Numbered from the stretch's first letter, positions 9,567 to 18,540 are shown. The stretch is 64,000 bases of DNA from Chlamydia caviae GPIC (GCF_000007605.1 NC_003361.3:372001-436000); one strand, 5' to 3'. Notes: generated by a model from the sequence alone, not told the origin. Numbers and translations: made by a program.

Positions 9567-11267
9567 ATGAATACGCCTGCGCCTTCTGTAGAGCAAAATG
9601 AAGAATGGAAAGTTCCTGGAATGACCTTGGTTTCTGGAGTGGCCATAGGGAAAGCTTTTTTCCTAGGGACTTCTCCTTTGCAGGTTCATGAACTTACTTT
9701 GCCTCAAGAGGAAGTAGAGCACGAGATCCATCGTTACTATAAAGCATTGAATCGTTCTAAATCTGATATTGTTGCCTTAGAGCAAGAAGTTCAAGGGAAA
9801 CAGGGACAACAAGAGATCTCTTCGATACTACAAGCACATTTAGAGATAATTAAAGACCCTATTTTGACTGAAGAGGTGGTGAATACCATCAGAAAAGATC
9901 GTAAGAATGCTGAATATGTCTTTTCTTCAGTCATGGGGAAAATAGAAGAATCTTTAACAGCAGTTCAGGAGGGTTCTTTAGCTGTAGATCGTGTTCAAGA
10001 TATTCATGATATTTCCAATCGTGTGATTGGTCATTTATGCTGTCAGCATAAGAGTTCTTTAGGAGATGCTGATCAAAATCTCATTGTCTTTTCTAAAGAG
10101 CTTACTCCTTCAGAAGTTGCTAGCGCGAATCCCTCCTATATTCGAGGATTTGTTTCTTTAGTTGGCGCTCCGACATCGCACACAGCAATTGTTTCTAGAG
10201 CAAAAAATATTCCCTATTTAGCGAATTTTTCTCAGGAAAATTGGGAACGTATTCAAGAGTATTCTGGGAAGCTCGTCCTTGTTGACGGTATTCGTGGTGA
10301 GATTATCTTTAATCCTAAATCAAAGACTCTTGAAAACTGTTATAAGCAAAAAAACATAACTTACAGTGTGAAATCTTATCCTCAGGCATCGCCACATGCT
10401 CTAGTGTCTTCTCATGCTACAAGTCTTGAAGAAGTGCGTATGCTTTCAGAATTCTTCCCACAAACGTCTATCGGGCTATTTCGTTCAGAATTCCTTGCGA
10501 TTGCTGAGGATAGGCTACCTACGGAAGAAGAACAAGCTGCGGTATATAAGTCCTTAGCTTTATTTCCAGAGCGTGTCTCTGTATTGCGTTTATTTGATTT
10601 TGGTGAGGATAAGCTTTGCCCAGGTCGAGATCCTATTCAAGAACGTTCTGTACGCTATTTATTAAAAAATCCTCAAATACTCGATGATCAGCTTCGCGCT
10701 ATTTTAACAGCTTCGGCATCAGGTCCTTTAAAAGTATTAATTCCAGGAACCGCGGATGTTATAGAAATTATAGAAGTGAAACGTCGATTAGAAAATATAC
10801 GACGTGCGTTTAATAAAGATCATTACATAGAAAACATCGCCTGGGGAAGTATGATAGAAATTCCTTCAGCTGTATTGATGATTGATGAGATTCTTCAAGA
10901 GTGTGATTTCATTTCCATAGGGACTAATGATCTTATGCAATATGCCCTAGGAAACAATCGAGAAACGGTTCTTCCTGATTATCTTGATAATCCGCTTCAT
11001 CCTTCAGTAATGCGTATGATTCGTCATGTAGTATCTAATGCTAAGCAGCGTGATGTCTATACATCTATTTGTGGGGAGGCAGCAGCAAATCTATCTTTAA
11101 CTCCCTTTTTCTTAGGATTGGGAGTGCAGGAATTATCGGTTGCTATGCCAGCTATTGTAGAATTAAGAGAGAGAATAGCCTCTTTGAATTTAAGTAGTTG
11201 CGTAGAGCATACGGAGAAATTGTTAAGAGCAAGGACCTGTGAAGAAGTTCAGGCCCTATTAGCTTAG
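9567..11267 (+). CDS. ptsI: Phosphoenolpyruvate-protein phosphotransferase (PTS enzyme I)
   Basis: EI autophosphorylates from phosphoenolpyruvate and donates to HPr in the cytosol. Diagnostic sites are the phospho-His in '[18 protein letters not shown]', the PEP-binding Arg in '[10 protein letters not shown]', the metal/PEP region '[15 protein letters not shown]' and the catalytic Cys in 'SICGEAA'. The length of 566 residues is typical. It starts immediately after the ptsH stop, so the two are translationally coupled. The 3' end overlaps convergent ybaB by four bases. Confidence 0.96.
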   Translation: MNTPAPSVEQNEEWKVPGMTLVSGVAIGKAFFLGTSPLQVHELTLPQEEVEHEIHRYYKALNRSKSDIVALEQEVQGKQGQQEISSILQAHLEIIKDPILTEEVVNTIRKDRKNAEYVFSSVMGKIEESLTAVQEGSLAVDRVQDIHDISNRVIGHLCCQHKSSLGDADQNLIVFSKELTPSEVASANPSYIRGFVSLVGAPTSHTAIVSRAKNIPYLANFSQENWERIQEYSGKLVLVDGIRGEIIFNPKSKTLENCYKQKNITYSVKSYPQASPHALVSSHATSLEEVRMLSEFFPQTSIGLFRSEFLAIAEDRLPTEEEQAAVYKSLALFPERVSVLRLFDFGEDKLCPGRDPIQERSVRYLLKNPQILDDQLRAILTASASGPLKVLIPGTADVIEIIEVKRRLENIRRAFNKDHYIENIAWGSMIEIPSAVLMIDEILQECDFISIGTNDLMQYALGNNRETVLPDYLDNPLHPSVMRMIRHVVSNAKQRDVYTSICGEAAANLSLTPFFLGLGVQELSVAMPAIVELRERIASLNLSSCVEHTEKLLRARTCEEVQALLA

Positions 11268-11554
11268 AAAGGCATTCCAGCTCGCATAACAGACATCTCT
11301 TTGTCCATAGCTTCTTTGGCTTCTTTGAATGCTGAACGAAAGAGATCCTCAACAACTTCAGGTTCTTCGGGATCAAGACATGTGGGCTGTACTTTTATGG
11401 AAACAATATCACATTTGCCATTGATCACTACAGAAACAAGTCCATTACCTGCTTGTCCTTCGTAGCGTTTTTGCTCTAGAGAAGCTTCCATTTCTAGGAA
11501 TTGCTGCTCCATGATTTTTGCTTCTTTTTTCTTTTTGGCATATCCACTGCCCAT
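11264..11554 (-). CDS. ybaB: Nucleoid-associated protein YbaB/EbfC family
   Basis: Small DNA-binding protein of 96 residues that forms a tweezer-like dimer and coats DNA. The start [26 protein letters not shown], the segment '[18 protein letters not shown]' and the helical tail '[18 protein letters not shown]' match the family. It lies two bases downstream of dnaX on the same strand, the common bacterial dnaX-ybaB pair (CT334-CT335). Confidence 0.9.
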   Translation of the reverse strand: MGSGYAKKKKEAKIMEQQFLEMEASLEQKRYEGQAGNGLVSVVINGKCDIVSIKVQPTCLDPEEPEVVEDLFRSAFKEAKEAMDKEMSVMRAGMPF

Positions 11555-11556
11555 GG

Positions 11557-12897
11557 TTACTCCTTAGTTAAAATTCCTGAAAACTCAACAACAGCAAATT
11601 GTAAAAGCGTATCTATAGTAGCTGATCCCACTAAAGAAGGGGAAGTCTCTTTTTGGTGGAGAGCTTCTTTAACGGTGGGAGATTTTGCAGATAACGATAG
11701 GAAACTTTGTTCTTCGTAGTGCTTTTCGGGCTGTATAATAGGCTTAGGAGGTTCTTGCTGTTGGGGGATACTTCTTGGGGTATCAAAAGTTGATGTTTTA
11801 AGTTGAGAAAATAGAGTTTCTAAAGAAGGACGTTGGCAGATCCGAATCAGATGAATAATTACTGTTTCTAAAAATGTTTTTTCAAAGATAGTTTGCTGTA
11901 GATGTTTCGCAGCCTCACCGAGAAAATCAATGATTTCTAATAAACACTCACTAGAGTAGTGCACGGCTGTTGCGGATAAAGGGGAATGTCCCTGATCTTT
12001 ATTGAGAAGTAAATCGCGATAGAAAACAGTGAGATCATGAAGGAAAGTTATAGGGGCGACTCCAGAATTGATTGCCGTGGTTACGGGGAGTAAAGCCTCA
12101 GCATATTTTTGTGTGCGGATACACTCGGCTAACGTATAAAGGGTATCTTGAGAGAGTAAACCTAAGGCATCTGCTACAGATTCTGGAGATAAAGATTTAG
12201 GGAATAACCCCGTGACATAATCATAAAGGGATTCTGCATCGCGTAGACTTCCCTGTGCTGCCCTCGCAATAGGGAGAAGAGCTTCAGAAGAAGTCTCTAT
12301 AGAGTTTTCTTTAGATATGGAAGCTAACTTCTCCACAATCATTGTTTCGGGGATTCTTTTTAAGTACATTTTTTGACAACGACTCAAAATAGTGCCCGGA
12401 ATTTTATAATTTTCTGTAGTGGCTAGGAAAAATTTCACATGGCTAGGAGGCTCTTCCAAAGTCTTTAACAAAGAATTGAAAGCCTCTTTTGTTAGCATGT
12501 GCACTTCATCGATAATGTAGATCTTATATTGCGATTTTGCTGGAGTGAACAAAACCGTTTCATTGATCTGACGGATATCTTCAATACCCCTGTGAGAAGC
12601 TCCATCAATTTCTATAACATCTAGGGAAGTTCCTGAAGAAATTTCTTTGCAAATGCAACAGTGATTGCAAGGCTCGTGATCAGAGGTGCGTTCTGGACAA
12701 TTCAAGGCTTTAGCAAAAATTCTTGCCAGGGTTGTTTTCCCAGTTCCACGAATTCCTGAAAATAAATACGCATGCGCTACACGTTGAAATTGAAGGGCAT
12801 TTTTTAAAACAGTAACTACAGCATCTTGTCCGAGAATTTCGGAAAATGTTTGGGGGCGATACTTTCTAGAAGAAACTTGGTATGTTGTAGATGTCAT
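11557..12897 (-). CDS. dnaX: DNA polymerase III gamma/tau subunit (clamp loader)
   Basis: AAA+ ATPase of the clamp loader that opens the sliding clamp. It has Walker A 'GIRGTGKTT' (about residues 48-56), the zinc-binding cysteine cluster '[17 protein letters not shown]' (about 68-84), Walker B 'IIDEVHML' and sensor 1 'FFLATTE'. At 446 residues it is gamma-like in length, with only a short divergent tail after residue 370 in place of the long tau tail. A chlamydial paralogue elsewhere is expected but not in this window. Confidence 0.93.
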   Translation of the reverse strand: MTSTTYQVSSRKYRPQTFSEILGQDAVVTVLKNALQFQRVAHAYLFSGIRGTGKTTLARIFAKALNCPERTSDHEPCNHCCICKEISSGTSLDVIEIDGASHRGIEDIRQINETVLFTPAKSQYKIYIIDEVHMLTKEAFNSLLKTLEEPPSHVKFFLATTENYKIPGTILSRCQKMYLKRIPETMIVEKLASISKENSIETSSEALLPIARAAQGSLRDAESLYDYVTGLFPKSLSPESVADALGLLSQDTLYTLAECIRTQKYAEALLPVTTAINSGVAPITFLHDLTVFYRDLLLNKDQGHSPLSATAVHYSSECLLEIIDFLGEAAKHLQQTIFEKTFLETVIIHLIRICQRPSLETLFSQLKTSTFDTPRSIPQQQEPPKPIIQPEKHYEEQSFLSLSAKSPTVKEALHQKETSPSLVGSATIDTLLQFAVVEFSGILTKE

Positions 12898-13391
12898 GTA
12901 TTTTGCCTCTAAAAATTCTTATGAGGAGTTTTTTTATTTAATTCAGGTGACTATTTTTATTAGGGTTTCTAGACTAAGTATCCCAAAAATGCACACATGA
13001 ACACATTTGCAATTGGGCCGATTTTTCTATGTTTACTATAGTATAAAGGGTTGGAAATTGTCCCTCTTTAATGAATATATTCCTGCATCAGATAGAATAT
13101 AATGTTTTCTAGGTAAAGGGGAGATTCCCATAAGAAATCATTATTTTTCTTTGTCATATATCAAGCTATAGTCAATAGTATGAAATTCTTAATTAAAATA
13201 GAGTAAAGTTCGTGAATTATGCTAATGTGCTTTAAGTGATGTCATTTGCTGTGAAATTTTTAGAGTTTTCTTGTTTGCAAGTGACAGAGTTTATTTGTGA
13301 AAAGAATAAAGAGCTAGTTTTGAATAAAAAATGGCCTTTTGTTCTTGGGTGTGATAGCTAAAAAACAATAGAGATATCCTGTATTTGGCAT
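12898..13391. other. Intergenic region between divergent dnaX and the 7TM-HD gene
   Basis: About 490 AT-rich bases without a recognised gene. A TATAGTATAAAG stretch near 13040 could be a -10 element but I see no convincing -35. A 40-codon frame at 13239-13361 is listed separately. No strong hairpin or repeat is seen. Confidence 0.55.
13239..13361 (+). CDS. Possible 40-residue small ORF upstream of the 7TM-HD gene
   Basis: ATG at 13239 opens 40 codons ending at TAA 13361, 30 bases before the 7TM-HD start. The peptide begins MSFAVKFLEFSCLQVTEF and has three Cys. The ribosome-binding site is weak (TAAG) and no homologue is recognised. Chance is the default explanation. Confidence 0.15.
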   Translation: MSFAVKFLEFSCLQVTEFICEKNKELVLNKKWPFVLGCDS

Positions 13392-15488
13392 ATGATCAAG
13401 CAAATGGAAGACCGTAGGCAAACTTACCGTAGCTGCACTACTGCTGAGATAGATCGGTCGTGGTCAAGGTATTTTTTGTATTTTGCTATTACGGGAGTTT
13501 TTGGGTTAACGTTATTCTCTTTTGTCTATCTTAGAGTGCTTCATATTCCCATATATAAGGAGGGGGATATTGCTCAAGTATCTCTAAGTTCTCCTATTGA
13601 TTTTTCTATAAGTTGGAATGTACATGCATTTTACAGTAAGACTGCTGAAGTTCCTGAAGTTTTTGGAAAAGTTTATCGGATTTCTGAAAGTCCTTGTTTT
13701 GACGAGCCTGAAGAGGAAGAAACACGACGCTGGTTGAAAAAAACTCAAGATTTTCTTGGGGCTGTAGGGTTTATAGATAACTCTACAGAAGCCTGCCTTC
13801 AAGATCTTCATCTACGTCCCTCTGCTTTGAAAGAAAGAGACCGTTTGTTAGGAATTCATGTAAGTTCTGATTCAAGAGCGGTTATACATCAGTGCGTTGC
13901 TCATGTGGATAACTTTCTAAAATCTGAAAATTGTCCACCATCTTGCAGATTACATATTATAGATAATTTAAAAGAGAAGCCTTTAGACATTGCCGTAGAT
14001 AAGGAAAAATCAGGCTATGTTAAAGGAGATTTGCTCGGAACGCGACGTATAGAACATTTCCCAAAGGGAAGAGCTATTATAAGGCAGTATCAAAGAATTA
14101 GCGGTAGAGATGCTAAAATTCTTCGTTGCTTACGCCACCAACTCGTTTCTTCAACAACGTTATTTTCTTGTCGTGGAGCTTTCGGAGTTCTTTTTTTAGT
14201 CGCCGTTATTTTAATTTGGGGTTACCGCTCTTTAGTAACGTTTTGCCCTGAGTTATTAATGTCTCCAAAACGTTTCATGCTCTACATTGCTATCTTTTCC
14301 CTATCCTTGATTGGTGTGAAGATTACGGAGACTCTATGTGTGTTAGGTCCACAAAGTTGGGAGGTTTATCTCTCTTGCCCATTGATTCTTCCTTTTACAG
14401 CAATTCTCCTTGGTCACCTTGTGGGAATTCCTCTTGCAGGTGCTTCCTGCACATTTTTAGGAGTCCTCTATACTTTTGAGTCAGATATCTGGAATAACAG
14501 TTGGTTCCTTGCTATGAACTTATTGAGTTCCTGGAGGATTTTATTCACGGTAAGTCGAGTTACCCGCTTAACTTCTCTATTTTGGTGTTGTATGCGGTTG
14601 TGGTGGGTATCCACGGCTATTTTAACAGGATTCCGTTTGTTCTTTGGCGAAGCATCTATAACAGCTTTCCGTGCCGATTGTTTAGGAAGCTTTGTTTATA
14701 GTTTAATTACTGCTTTAGGAGTCGGCGCTTTAATTCCGGTATTGGAGTCTTCTTTTGGTGCGTGTACGCATAACCATTTATTAGCGTATTTAGATTCCGA
14801 CTATCCTCTACTAAAACGGCTCTTTGAACAGGCTCCGGGAACTTACCAGCATTCAGTTTTAGTGGGTATTCTTGCAGAAGCTGCAGCGAATGCTATTCAT
14901 GCTGACGGTCTTTTTTGTCGTGTTGTGGCGCAATATCATGATATTGGTAAGTTAATTAATCCAGGGTTTTTCATGGAGAATCATCAGATGCTTGGCACAT
15001 CAAAAAATAACCTCTCTCCAATAGAAAGTGCAAAAATGATTATGCGGCATATTCCTGAGGGGGTAGAGTTAGCAAGAAAAGCAGGCCTCCCGGATTCTTT
15101 TATTCGTATTATAGAAGAGCATCATGGTACATCTGTTATTCTTTCCCCATACCATCGTCATTTGCAAAATAATCCTGATACAGGCGCTTTAGATGAAGAA
15201 CTGTTCCGTTATCCAGGAAGAAAACCCTCCTCTAAAGAATCTACAATTATTATGATTGCAGATTCATTTGAGGCGGCGGCACGTTCCTTAGAAGGAACGA
15301 GCATGGTAGCTTTACGGGAGCTTGTAGACAAGATTGTATCAGGGAAAATGCATGATGGGCAATTTGCAGATTCCCCAATAACTTTGGACGAGCTTACTAC
15401 TATCTGTGAGACTATGGTCAAAACACTCTATAGTGCTCTACATTCTCGCGCAAAGTATCCTGAAATGGTTTTAAAGCCTTGTGTATAG
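13392..15488 (+). CDS. pgpH: 7TM-HD membrane phosphohydrolase (PgpH/YqfF family, probable cyclic-di-AMP phosphodiesterase)
   Basis: Members of this family hydrolyse cyclic-di-AMP at the inner face of the membrane. The order is one N-terminal membrane helix (about residues 25-47), an extracytoplasmic sensor domain (about 50-260) and a block of about seven helices (about 265-455). A cytosolic HD domain follows, with 'TYQHSVLVG' (His about 487), 'AQYHDIGKL' (HD about 516-517) and 'IIEEHHGT'. All HD ligands appear present. ATG 13404 is an alternative start. The gene sits exactly between dnaX and the paralogue array, where the order departs from C. trachomatis. Cyclic-di-AMP specificity is inferred from the family. 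Confidence 0.85.
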   Translation: MIKQMEDRRQTYRSCTTAEIDRSWSRYFLYFAITGVFGLTLFSFVYLRVLHIPIYKEGDIAQVSLSSPIDFSISWNVHAFYSKTAEVPEVFGKVYRISESPCFDEPEEEETRRWLKKTQDFLGAVGFIDNSTEACLQDLHLRPSALKERDRLLGIHVSSDSRAVIHQCVAHVDNFLKSENCPPSCRLHIIDNLKEKPLDIAVDKEKSGYVKGDLLGTRRIEHFPKGRAIIRQYQRISGRDAKILRCLRHQLVSSTTLFSCRGAFGVLFLVAVILIWGYRSLVTFCPELLMSPKRFMLYIAIFSLSLIGVKITETLCVLGPQSWEVYLSCPLILPFTAILLGHLVGIPLAGASCTFLGVLYTFESDIWNNSWFLAMNLLSSWRILFTVSRVTRLTSLFWCCMRLWWVSTAILTGFRLFFGEASITAFRADCLGSFVYSLITALGVGALIPVLESSFGACTHNHLLAYLDSDYPLLKRLFEQAPGTYQHSVLVGILAEAAANAIHADGLFCRVVAQYHDIGKLINPGFFMENHQMLGTSKNNLSPIESAKMIMRHIPEGVELARKAGLPDSFIRIIEEHHGTSVILSPYHRHLQNNPDTGALDEELFRYPGRKPSSKESTIIMIADSFEAAARSLEGTSMVALRELVDKIVSGKMHDGQFADSPITLDELTTICETMVKTLYSALHSRAKYPEMVLKPCV

Positions 15489-15506
15489 AAGAAACTCCAG
15501 AGAGAG

Positions 15507-15971
15507 TTAAATATCTACGGACCTTGGCTTGTTTCCGCAACATTTTACGCCTGCTGCTACGCACCTACCAATACCCAAGATAGCCTTCACCAATCCTGTA
15601 ATTAAAAGGATCGGGAGAAGAAGAATAAGTAGAGGCAGCATAAATCCTAAACCACCCAAGACGCTAACGACTATGGGTAGAACCATGATCATTGAGGTTT
15701 CTCGACATTGAGGGCACTTTGTATTTGGAGTAAAGCCATTTATCGCTTGGAAAGAGGTGCAAGCACGCGTGTATCTGCGATAGAATATTCCAGCATAAAC
15801 CAAACCTACAATAGGAATTAAGAGCAAGGGAAGATGCTGAAGCTTGGTTATCATAGCCTCTGGGGCCATTGGACAGCCGTGAATGACCTCTGGCAATATG
15901 ACATGAGGTGCGAGACAGACGCTATTGTTTTCATTTACGTGTGTGTGTTGAGGAATTTGAACGACTCCCAT
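15507..15971 (-). CDS. Array member 1: small two-TM membrane protein, unknown function
   Basis: 154 residues and the most divergent and leftmost of six tandem paralogues. Shared features are the N-terminal 'IPQHTH', a membrane segment (about residues 45-66), a loop with the Cys pair in 'NTKCPQCRE', and a second membrane segment introduced by 'LGGLGFMLPLLILLL', ending in a Cys-rich tail. It lacks the PNS motif and the long leader repeat found before members 2-5. Its 3' end lies 18 bases from the convergent 7TM-HD gene. Function unknown; an inclusion or surface membrane role is inferred. Confidence 0.75.
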   Translation of the reverse strand: MGVVQIPQHTHVNENNSVCLAPHVILPEVIHGCPMAPEAMITKLQHLPLLLIPIVGLVYAGIFYRRYTRACTSFQAINGFTPNTKCPQCRETSMIMVLPIVVSVLGGLGFMLPLLILLLPILLITGLVKAILGIGRCVAAGVKCCGNKPRSVDI

Positions 15972-16166
15972 AAACTCCTACCAATTTAAAAATACTGTAA
16001 TGAACTCTATTTCAACTAGAAACGAATAGTAAGTATTTTATTATCATTTATAAATTAGTTCTATAGATTTTCTTTAGGAAAGAAATCTTAACCCGGTCAG
16101 CGCGATCATTTTCAGAGAGAATATAACAAAGAGTTAAGATGTCTTAACAGCTTGTATCTAAGTTTG

Positions 16167-16207
16167 ATACATTAGGAGTATTTTGTTGAAAAATACTCCT
16201 AATGTAT
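16167..16207. terminator. 18-bp perfect inverted repeat downstream of array member 2
   Basis: Positions 16167-16184 pair perfectly with 16190-16207 around a five-base loop; the core reads TTAGGAGTATTTT and its complement. It lies 10 bases past the member 2 stop on the minus strand. The stem ends in A/T runs at the loop and could terminate in either direction. Three relatives follow members 3, 4 and 5. Confidence 0.65.
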
Positions 16208-16217
16208 ATGTCAGGTG

Positions 16218-16655
16218 TCACTGGAGTGTTTTGGAAGTGGGGCAGCAGCAGGAGCGGATTTTTGAAACAAGAGCAAAGATCAATAGGACAGATACTAGAA
16301 GTATTATGACTGGGAGTAAAAGACCTAGTCCACCGAGAACAGCAGTGGTTAGGGCAAAACTTAGGTGCCCTGCATCTACCAACGAACAGGTTCTATTTGA
16401 GCATTCTTCATTAGGGGCATACTCTAGTTTTAAATATTCTTTATCCAAGGCTCTTTTCTGATGAAAAAGATGGGCTGCGACAAATAAACCTACAACAGGA
16501 ATGCAGGAAGCAATCTTTTGACACCAGCTGGATCCTGAATTTGGATAAACTAGGTGTTTGGGAACATGTATCGTGGTGGAGGCTTCTACATCTAGGGTAG
16601 AACCGTTTTCGCGCTTATGTGTATGCGCGGGAATGATTGTGGAGACAAGAGGCAT
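16218..16655 (-). CDS. Array member 2: small two-TM membrane protein
   Basis: 145 residues. It has the N-terminal motif 'IIPAHTHKRENG', 'VPKHLVYPNS', a membrane segment around 'IPVVGLFVAAHLF', the loop 'LEYAPNEECSNRTCSL' with Cys-x4-Cys, and a second membrane segment 'VLGGLGLLLPVIILL', ending CCC. It is closest to member 3 (both share 'VAAHLFHQKRAL'). A good ribosome-binding site, AAGAAGG, lies about ten bases before the ATG. The HTH here is followed by KRENGSTL, the position taken by poly-proline in member 3. Confidence 0.78.
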   Translation of the reverse strand: MPLVSTIIPAHTHKRENGSTLDVEASTTIHVPKHLVYPNSGSSWCQKIASCIPVVGLFVAAHLFHQKRALDKEYLKLEYAPNEECSNRTCSLVDAGHLSFALTTAVLGGLGLLLPVIILLVSVLLIFALVSKIRSCCCPTSKTLQ

Positions 16656-16689
16656 AAGGGAATTACCTTCTTTTAAAAATTGATTTAAG

Positions 16690-16725
16690 GTGACCTAAGC
16701 TGGTGCTTAGGACGATTTTTTCTCT
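16690..16725. promoter_or_regulatory. Leader hairpin before array member 2
   Basis: CCTAAGC (16694-16700) pairs with GCTTAGG (16705-16711) around a four-base loop and is followed on the plus strand by ACGATTTTTTCTC. The same element recurs before members 3-5. Read on the plus strand it resembles an intrinsic terminator of antisense transcription. Read on the minus strand it lies in the leader of member 2 or just after the vanished upstream gene. Confidence 0.45.
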
Positions 16726-16730
16726 TTTAT

Positions 16731-16918
16731 TTAAGATGGGAATTCCATTTTCAAAAATTTTATTTCCATAATTTACTTAAGAAAAAAATAAGCGAGGAGA
16801 TTCTCACATATACTCACATAAAATCATAGACTTTTCTTAAAATACTTGGGTCTAGATGCATAATAATTACTATAATAAGAAAGGGAGTTAAAACTCCCAT
16901 CCCTCCTAAAACCCTGAT
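16731..16918 (-). pseudogene. Remnant of a member 6-like gene (3' part)
   Basis: The spacer between members 2 and 3 aligns by eye with the 3' end of the intact gene at 19167-19631. Both begin at the stop codon region (TTAAGAT on the plus strand). Both then share CTCACATAAAA, the GGAGTTAAA-CTCC segment and CTCCTAAAA-CCC, which encode the second membrane lobe in member 6. Substitutions and length changes break the frame. This is the most diverged of the three remnants. Nothing else is seen in this 390-base spacer apart from the hairpins. Confidence 0.6.
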
Positions 16919-16979
16919 AAGCTATTCAGAAGATTAAGAAGCTCGTAAGAGTCTTAATATTTTCATTCAGGTTTGATAG

Positions 16980-17015
16980 ATTGGGGGGCATTTTTATTGA
17001 AAAATGTCCCCCAAT
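16980..17015. terminator. Inverted repeat downstream of array member 3
   Basis: TTGGGGGGCATTTTT (16981-16995) pairs with 17000-17014 (one G-T pair), loop ATTG. It starts 33 bases past the member 3 stop and occupies the same position as the repeats after members 2, 4 and 5, but its GC core differs (GGGGGGC for TAGGAGT). Confidence 0.6.
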
Positions 17016-17047
17016 GTAGATGTTGCTGAGGTTTTTGGAAGTGGATC

Positions 17048-17488
17048 TTATGCTCTTTGGTTGGGAGAAGTGCAGCAGAAGAGAGATTGGATGCTTGTAA
17101 CAAGAGCAATGAGTGCTGCGGCAACGATTACAAGCAACATGAATGGGAATAAAAGACCCAATCCGCCTTGGACAGCAATGCTTAGAGGAGCATTTAAGTG
17201 CTTAGGATCTAGTGACGCACAGGTTTTATTAGTGCATTCTTCATTAGGGGAATACTCTAGTTTTGAATACTCTTGACTCAAGGCTCTTTTCTGATGAAAA
17301 AGATGGGCCGCGACTAATAAACCTATACCGGGAATGCAAGAAACAACCTTTTGAAACTTGCTTAATCTTGAGTTGGGATTAACGAGGTGTTTAGGAACAT
17401 ATAACGTAGGGGATGCTTCTACATCTTTCCCGGGGGGGGGGGGGGGAAGGTGTGTGTGTGCAGGAATGATTATTGAGGCAAGAAACAT
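17048..17488 (-). CDS. Array member 3: small two-TM membrane protein with 5' poly-C tract (probably phase-variable)
   Basis: 146 residues. It starts 'MFLASIIIPAHTHL' followed by five prolines at residues 15-19, encoded by 15 consecutive C. After this come 'KDVEAS', 'VPKHLVNPNS', a membrane segment 'GIGLLVAAHLF', the Cys-x4-Cys loop 'PNEECTNKTCA' and a second membrane segment 'GGLGLLFPFMLLVIV'. With 15 C the frame is open. By hand translation, 14 C gives a stop at about codon 22 and 16 C a stop at about codon 33. An AAGAAGG ribosome-binding site precedes the ATG. Function unknown. Confidence 0.8.
   Translation of the reverse strand: MFLASIIIPAHTHLPPPPPGKDVEASPTLYVPKHLVNPNSRLSKFQKVVSCIPGIGLLVAAHLFHQKRALSQEYSKLEYSPNEECTNKTCASLDPKHLNAPLSIAVQGGLGLLFPFMLLVIVAAALIALVTSIQSLFCCTSPNQRA
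17432..17446. repeat. Homopolymer of 15 G (15 C on the coding strand)
   Basis: Fifteen uninterrupted G on the plus strand, by far the longest G/C run in the window, next to a (TG)5 run at 17451-17460. It lies inside codons 15-19 of array member 3. Such runs change length by slippage during replication, switching the frame. Confidence 0.95.
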
Positions 17489-17562
17489 AAGAGAATTACC
17501 TTCTTTTAAAATTAATGATAAAGTGGGCTACGCTTGTGCCTAGGGCGATTTTTTCTCTTTAT

Positions 17563-17732
17563 TTAAGATGGAGTTTGTTTCCATAATTTTCTGGAGAAAA
17601 AATAAACAAGTACGTTTTCGCACATACTCATATAAAAACACAAAGTTTTCTTAAAGTTTTTAGAATCAGATGTGTAGCGATCCTGGTATAAGGAAAGGAG
17701 TTAAATCTCCTATACCTCTTAAAATCCCGATA
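17563..17732 (-). pseudogene. Remnant of a member 6-like gene (3' part)
   Basis: The spacer between members 3 and 4 repeats the pattern of the member 6 gene's 3' end: TTAAGAT at the stop, TTTGTTTCC, CTCATATAAAAA, then AAGGAAAGGAGTTAAATCTCC and CTCTTAAAATCCCGA. The frame is broken. The rest of this 350-base spacer holds the leader hairpin (about 17525-17555) and the inverted repeat after member 4. Confidence 0.65.
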
Positions 17733-17785
17733 TTAAGAAAACTAGGAACACAGAAGAGTCTTGCTGTTTTGCATTCAGGCGCAAT

Positions 17786-17823
17786 AAATTAGGAGTATTT
17801 TCTTAAAAATACTCCTCTAATTT
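17786..17823. terminator. Inverted repeat downstream of array member 4
   Basis: AAATTAGGAGTATTTT pairs with AAAATACTCC-TC-TAATTT, a long stem with a two-base bulge. It sits about 20 bases past the member 4 stop and shares its core with the repeats after members 2 and 5. Confidence 0.6.
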
Positions 17824-17841
17824 AGATGTTGAGTGTGTGGG

Positions 17842-18294
17842 TTATTTTTGAAGAGGATTTTGTAATAATTGTTGGGGAGGGCGTTGGCAGCAAGAACGGA
17901 TTTTCTCAACAAGAGCAATAATCGCTACCATAGCTAATAGAAGTATTATGAATGGGAATAAAAGACCTAATCCACCCAGTAAAGACGCACTTAGAACAAT
18001 ATTTAAGTTAGATGGATCTAATAATGAACAGCGTGTATGGGGGCATTTGTTACAGGGAATATACTCTAGTTCTTTATATTTCTTCGCCACTGCTCTTTTC
18101 TGATAAAGAACAAGGGGCACAACCAATAAACCTATAATAGGAGTGCAAGAAGCGATCTTTTGAAGAATGCTTGCTTTTGAGTTTGGAGTAGCTAGGACTT
18201 TAGGAGCCTGAATAATAGAGGATTTTACATCCTGGGTAGCATTATTTTTGTTCGTATGTGTATGTGGGGGAATGATTGTTAAGCCAAACAACAT
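17842..18294 (-). CDS. Array member 4: small two-TM membrane protein
   Basis: 150 residues. It has 'IIPPHTHTNKNN', 'LATPNSKASILQKIASCTPIIGLLVV' leading into the first membrane segment, and the loop 'LEYIPCNKCPHTRCSLLDP' with an extra Cys. The second segment is 'LLGGLGLLFPFIILLLAMVAIIALV', then a CC-containing Gln/Pro-rich tail. The 'PNSKASIL' stretch links it most closely to member 5. The ribosome-binding site is reduced to CAGG. Confidence 0.78.
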   Translation of the reverse strand: MLFGLTIIPPHTHTNKNNATQDVKSSIIQAPKVLATPNSKASILQKIASCTPIIGLLVVPLVLYQKRAVAKKYKELEYIPCNKCPHTRCSLLDPSNLNIVLSASLLGGLGLLFPFIILLLAMVAIIALVEKIRSCCQRPPQQLLQNPLQK

Positions 18295-18324
18295 AAGAAA
18301 ATTACCTGATTTTAAAAATTGATT

Positions 18325-18358
18325 ATCAAATGGCCTAGGCTTGTGCCTAAGGCGGTTT
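18325..18358. promoter_or_regulatory. Leader hairpin before array member 4
   Basis: GCCTAGGC-TTGT-GCCTAAGGC, a stem with one bulged A, followed on the plus strand by GGTTTTTTCTC. It is nearly identical to the element before member 5 (about 19128-19160). See the finding on orientation. Confidence 0.45.
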
Positions 18359-18369
18359 TTTCTCTTTAT

Positions 18370-18540
18370 TTAAGATAGATTTTGTTTCCGTAATTTGCTG
18401 GGAAAAAGTGAGTAAGCGCATTTTTGCGTATACTCACATAAAAACGCAAATTTTTCTTAAAATTTTTAGAATTAGGTACATAACGATTCCTAGCATAAGG
18501 AAGAGAGTTAAATCTCCTATACTTCTTAAAATCCCGACAT
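18370..18540 (-). pseudogene. Remnant of a member 6-like gene (3' part), best preserved copy
   Basis: About 170 bases here match the 3' end of the intact gene at 19167-19631 almost base for base, from TTAAGATAGATTTTGTTTCC through the GGAAAAAGTGAGTA and CTCACATAAAAACGCAAA segments to AAAATCCCGA. A one-base length difference in the T-rich run (TTTTTCTT here, seven T there) shifts the frame. The 5' half of the gene is missing. The similarity shows the spacers arose by duplication of a two-gene unit. Confidence 0.75.

Noticed and set aside
13008..13022. GCCGATTTTT resembling a chlamydial sigma-28 -10 element
   Set aside because: No matching TAAAGTTT-like -35 at the right distance, and AT-rich DNA yields such matches by chance.
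16183..17276. Two similar plus-strand frames (16183-16461 and 17004-17276) resembling each other
   Set aside because: They mirror array members 2 and 3 on the other strand; their similarity comes from the duplication, not from coding selection.
17358..17543. Plus-strand frame with five glycines across the G tract
   Set aside because: Antisense to array member 3, where the proline reading continues into a conserved paralogous protein.
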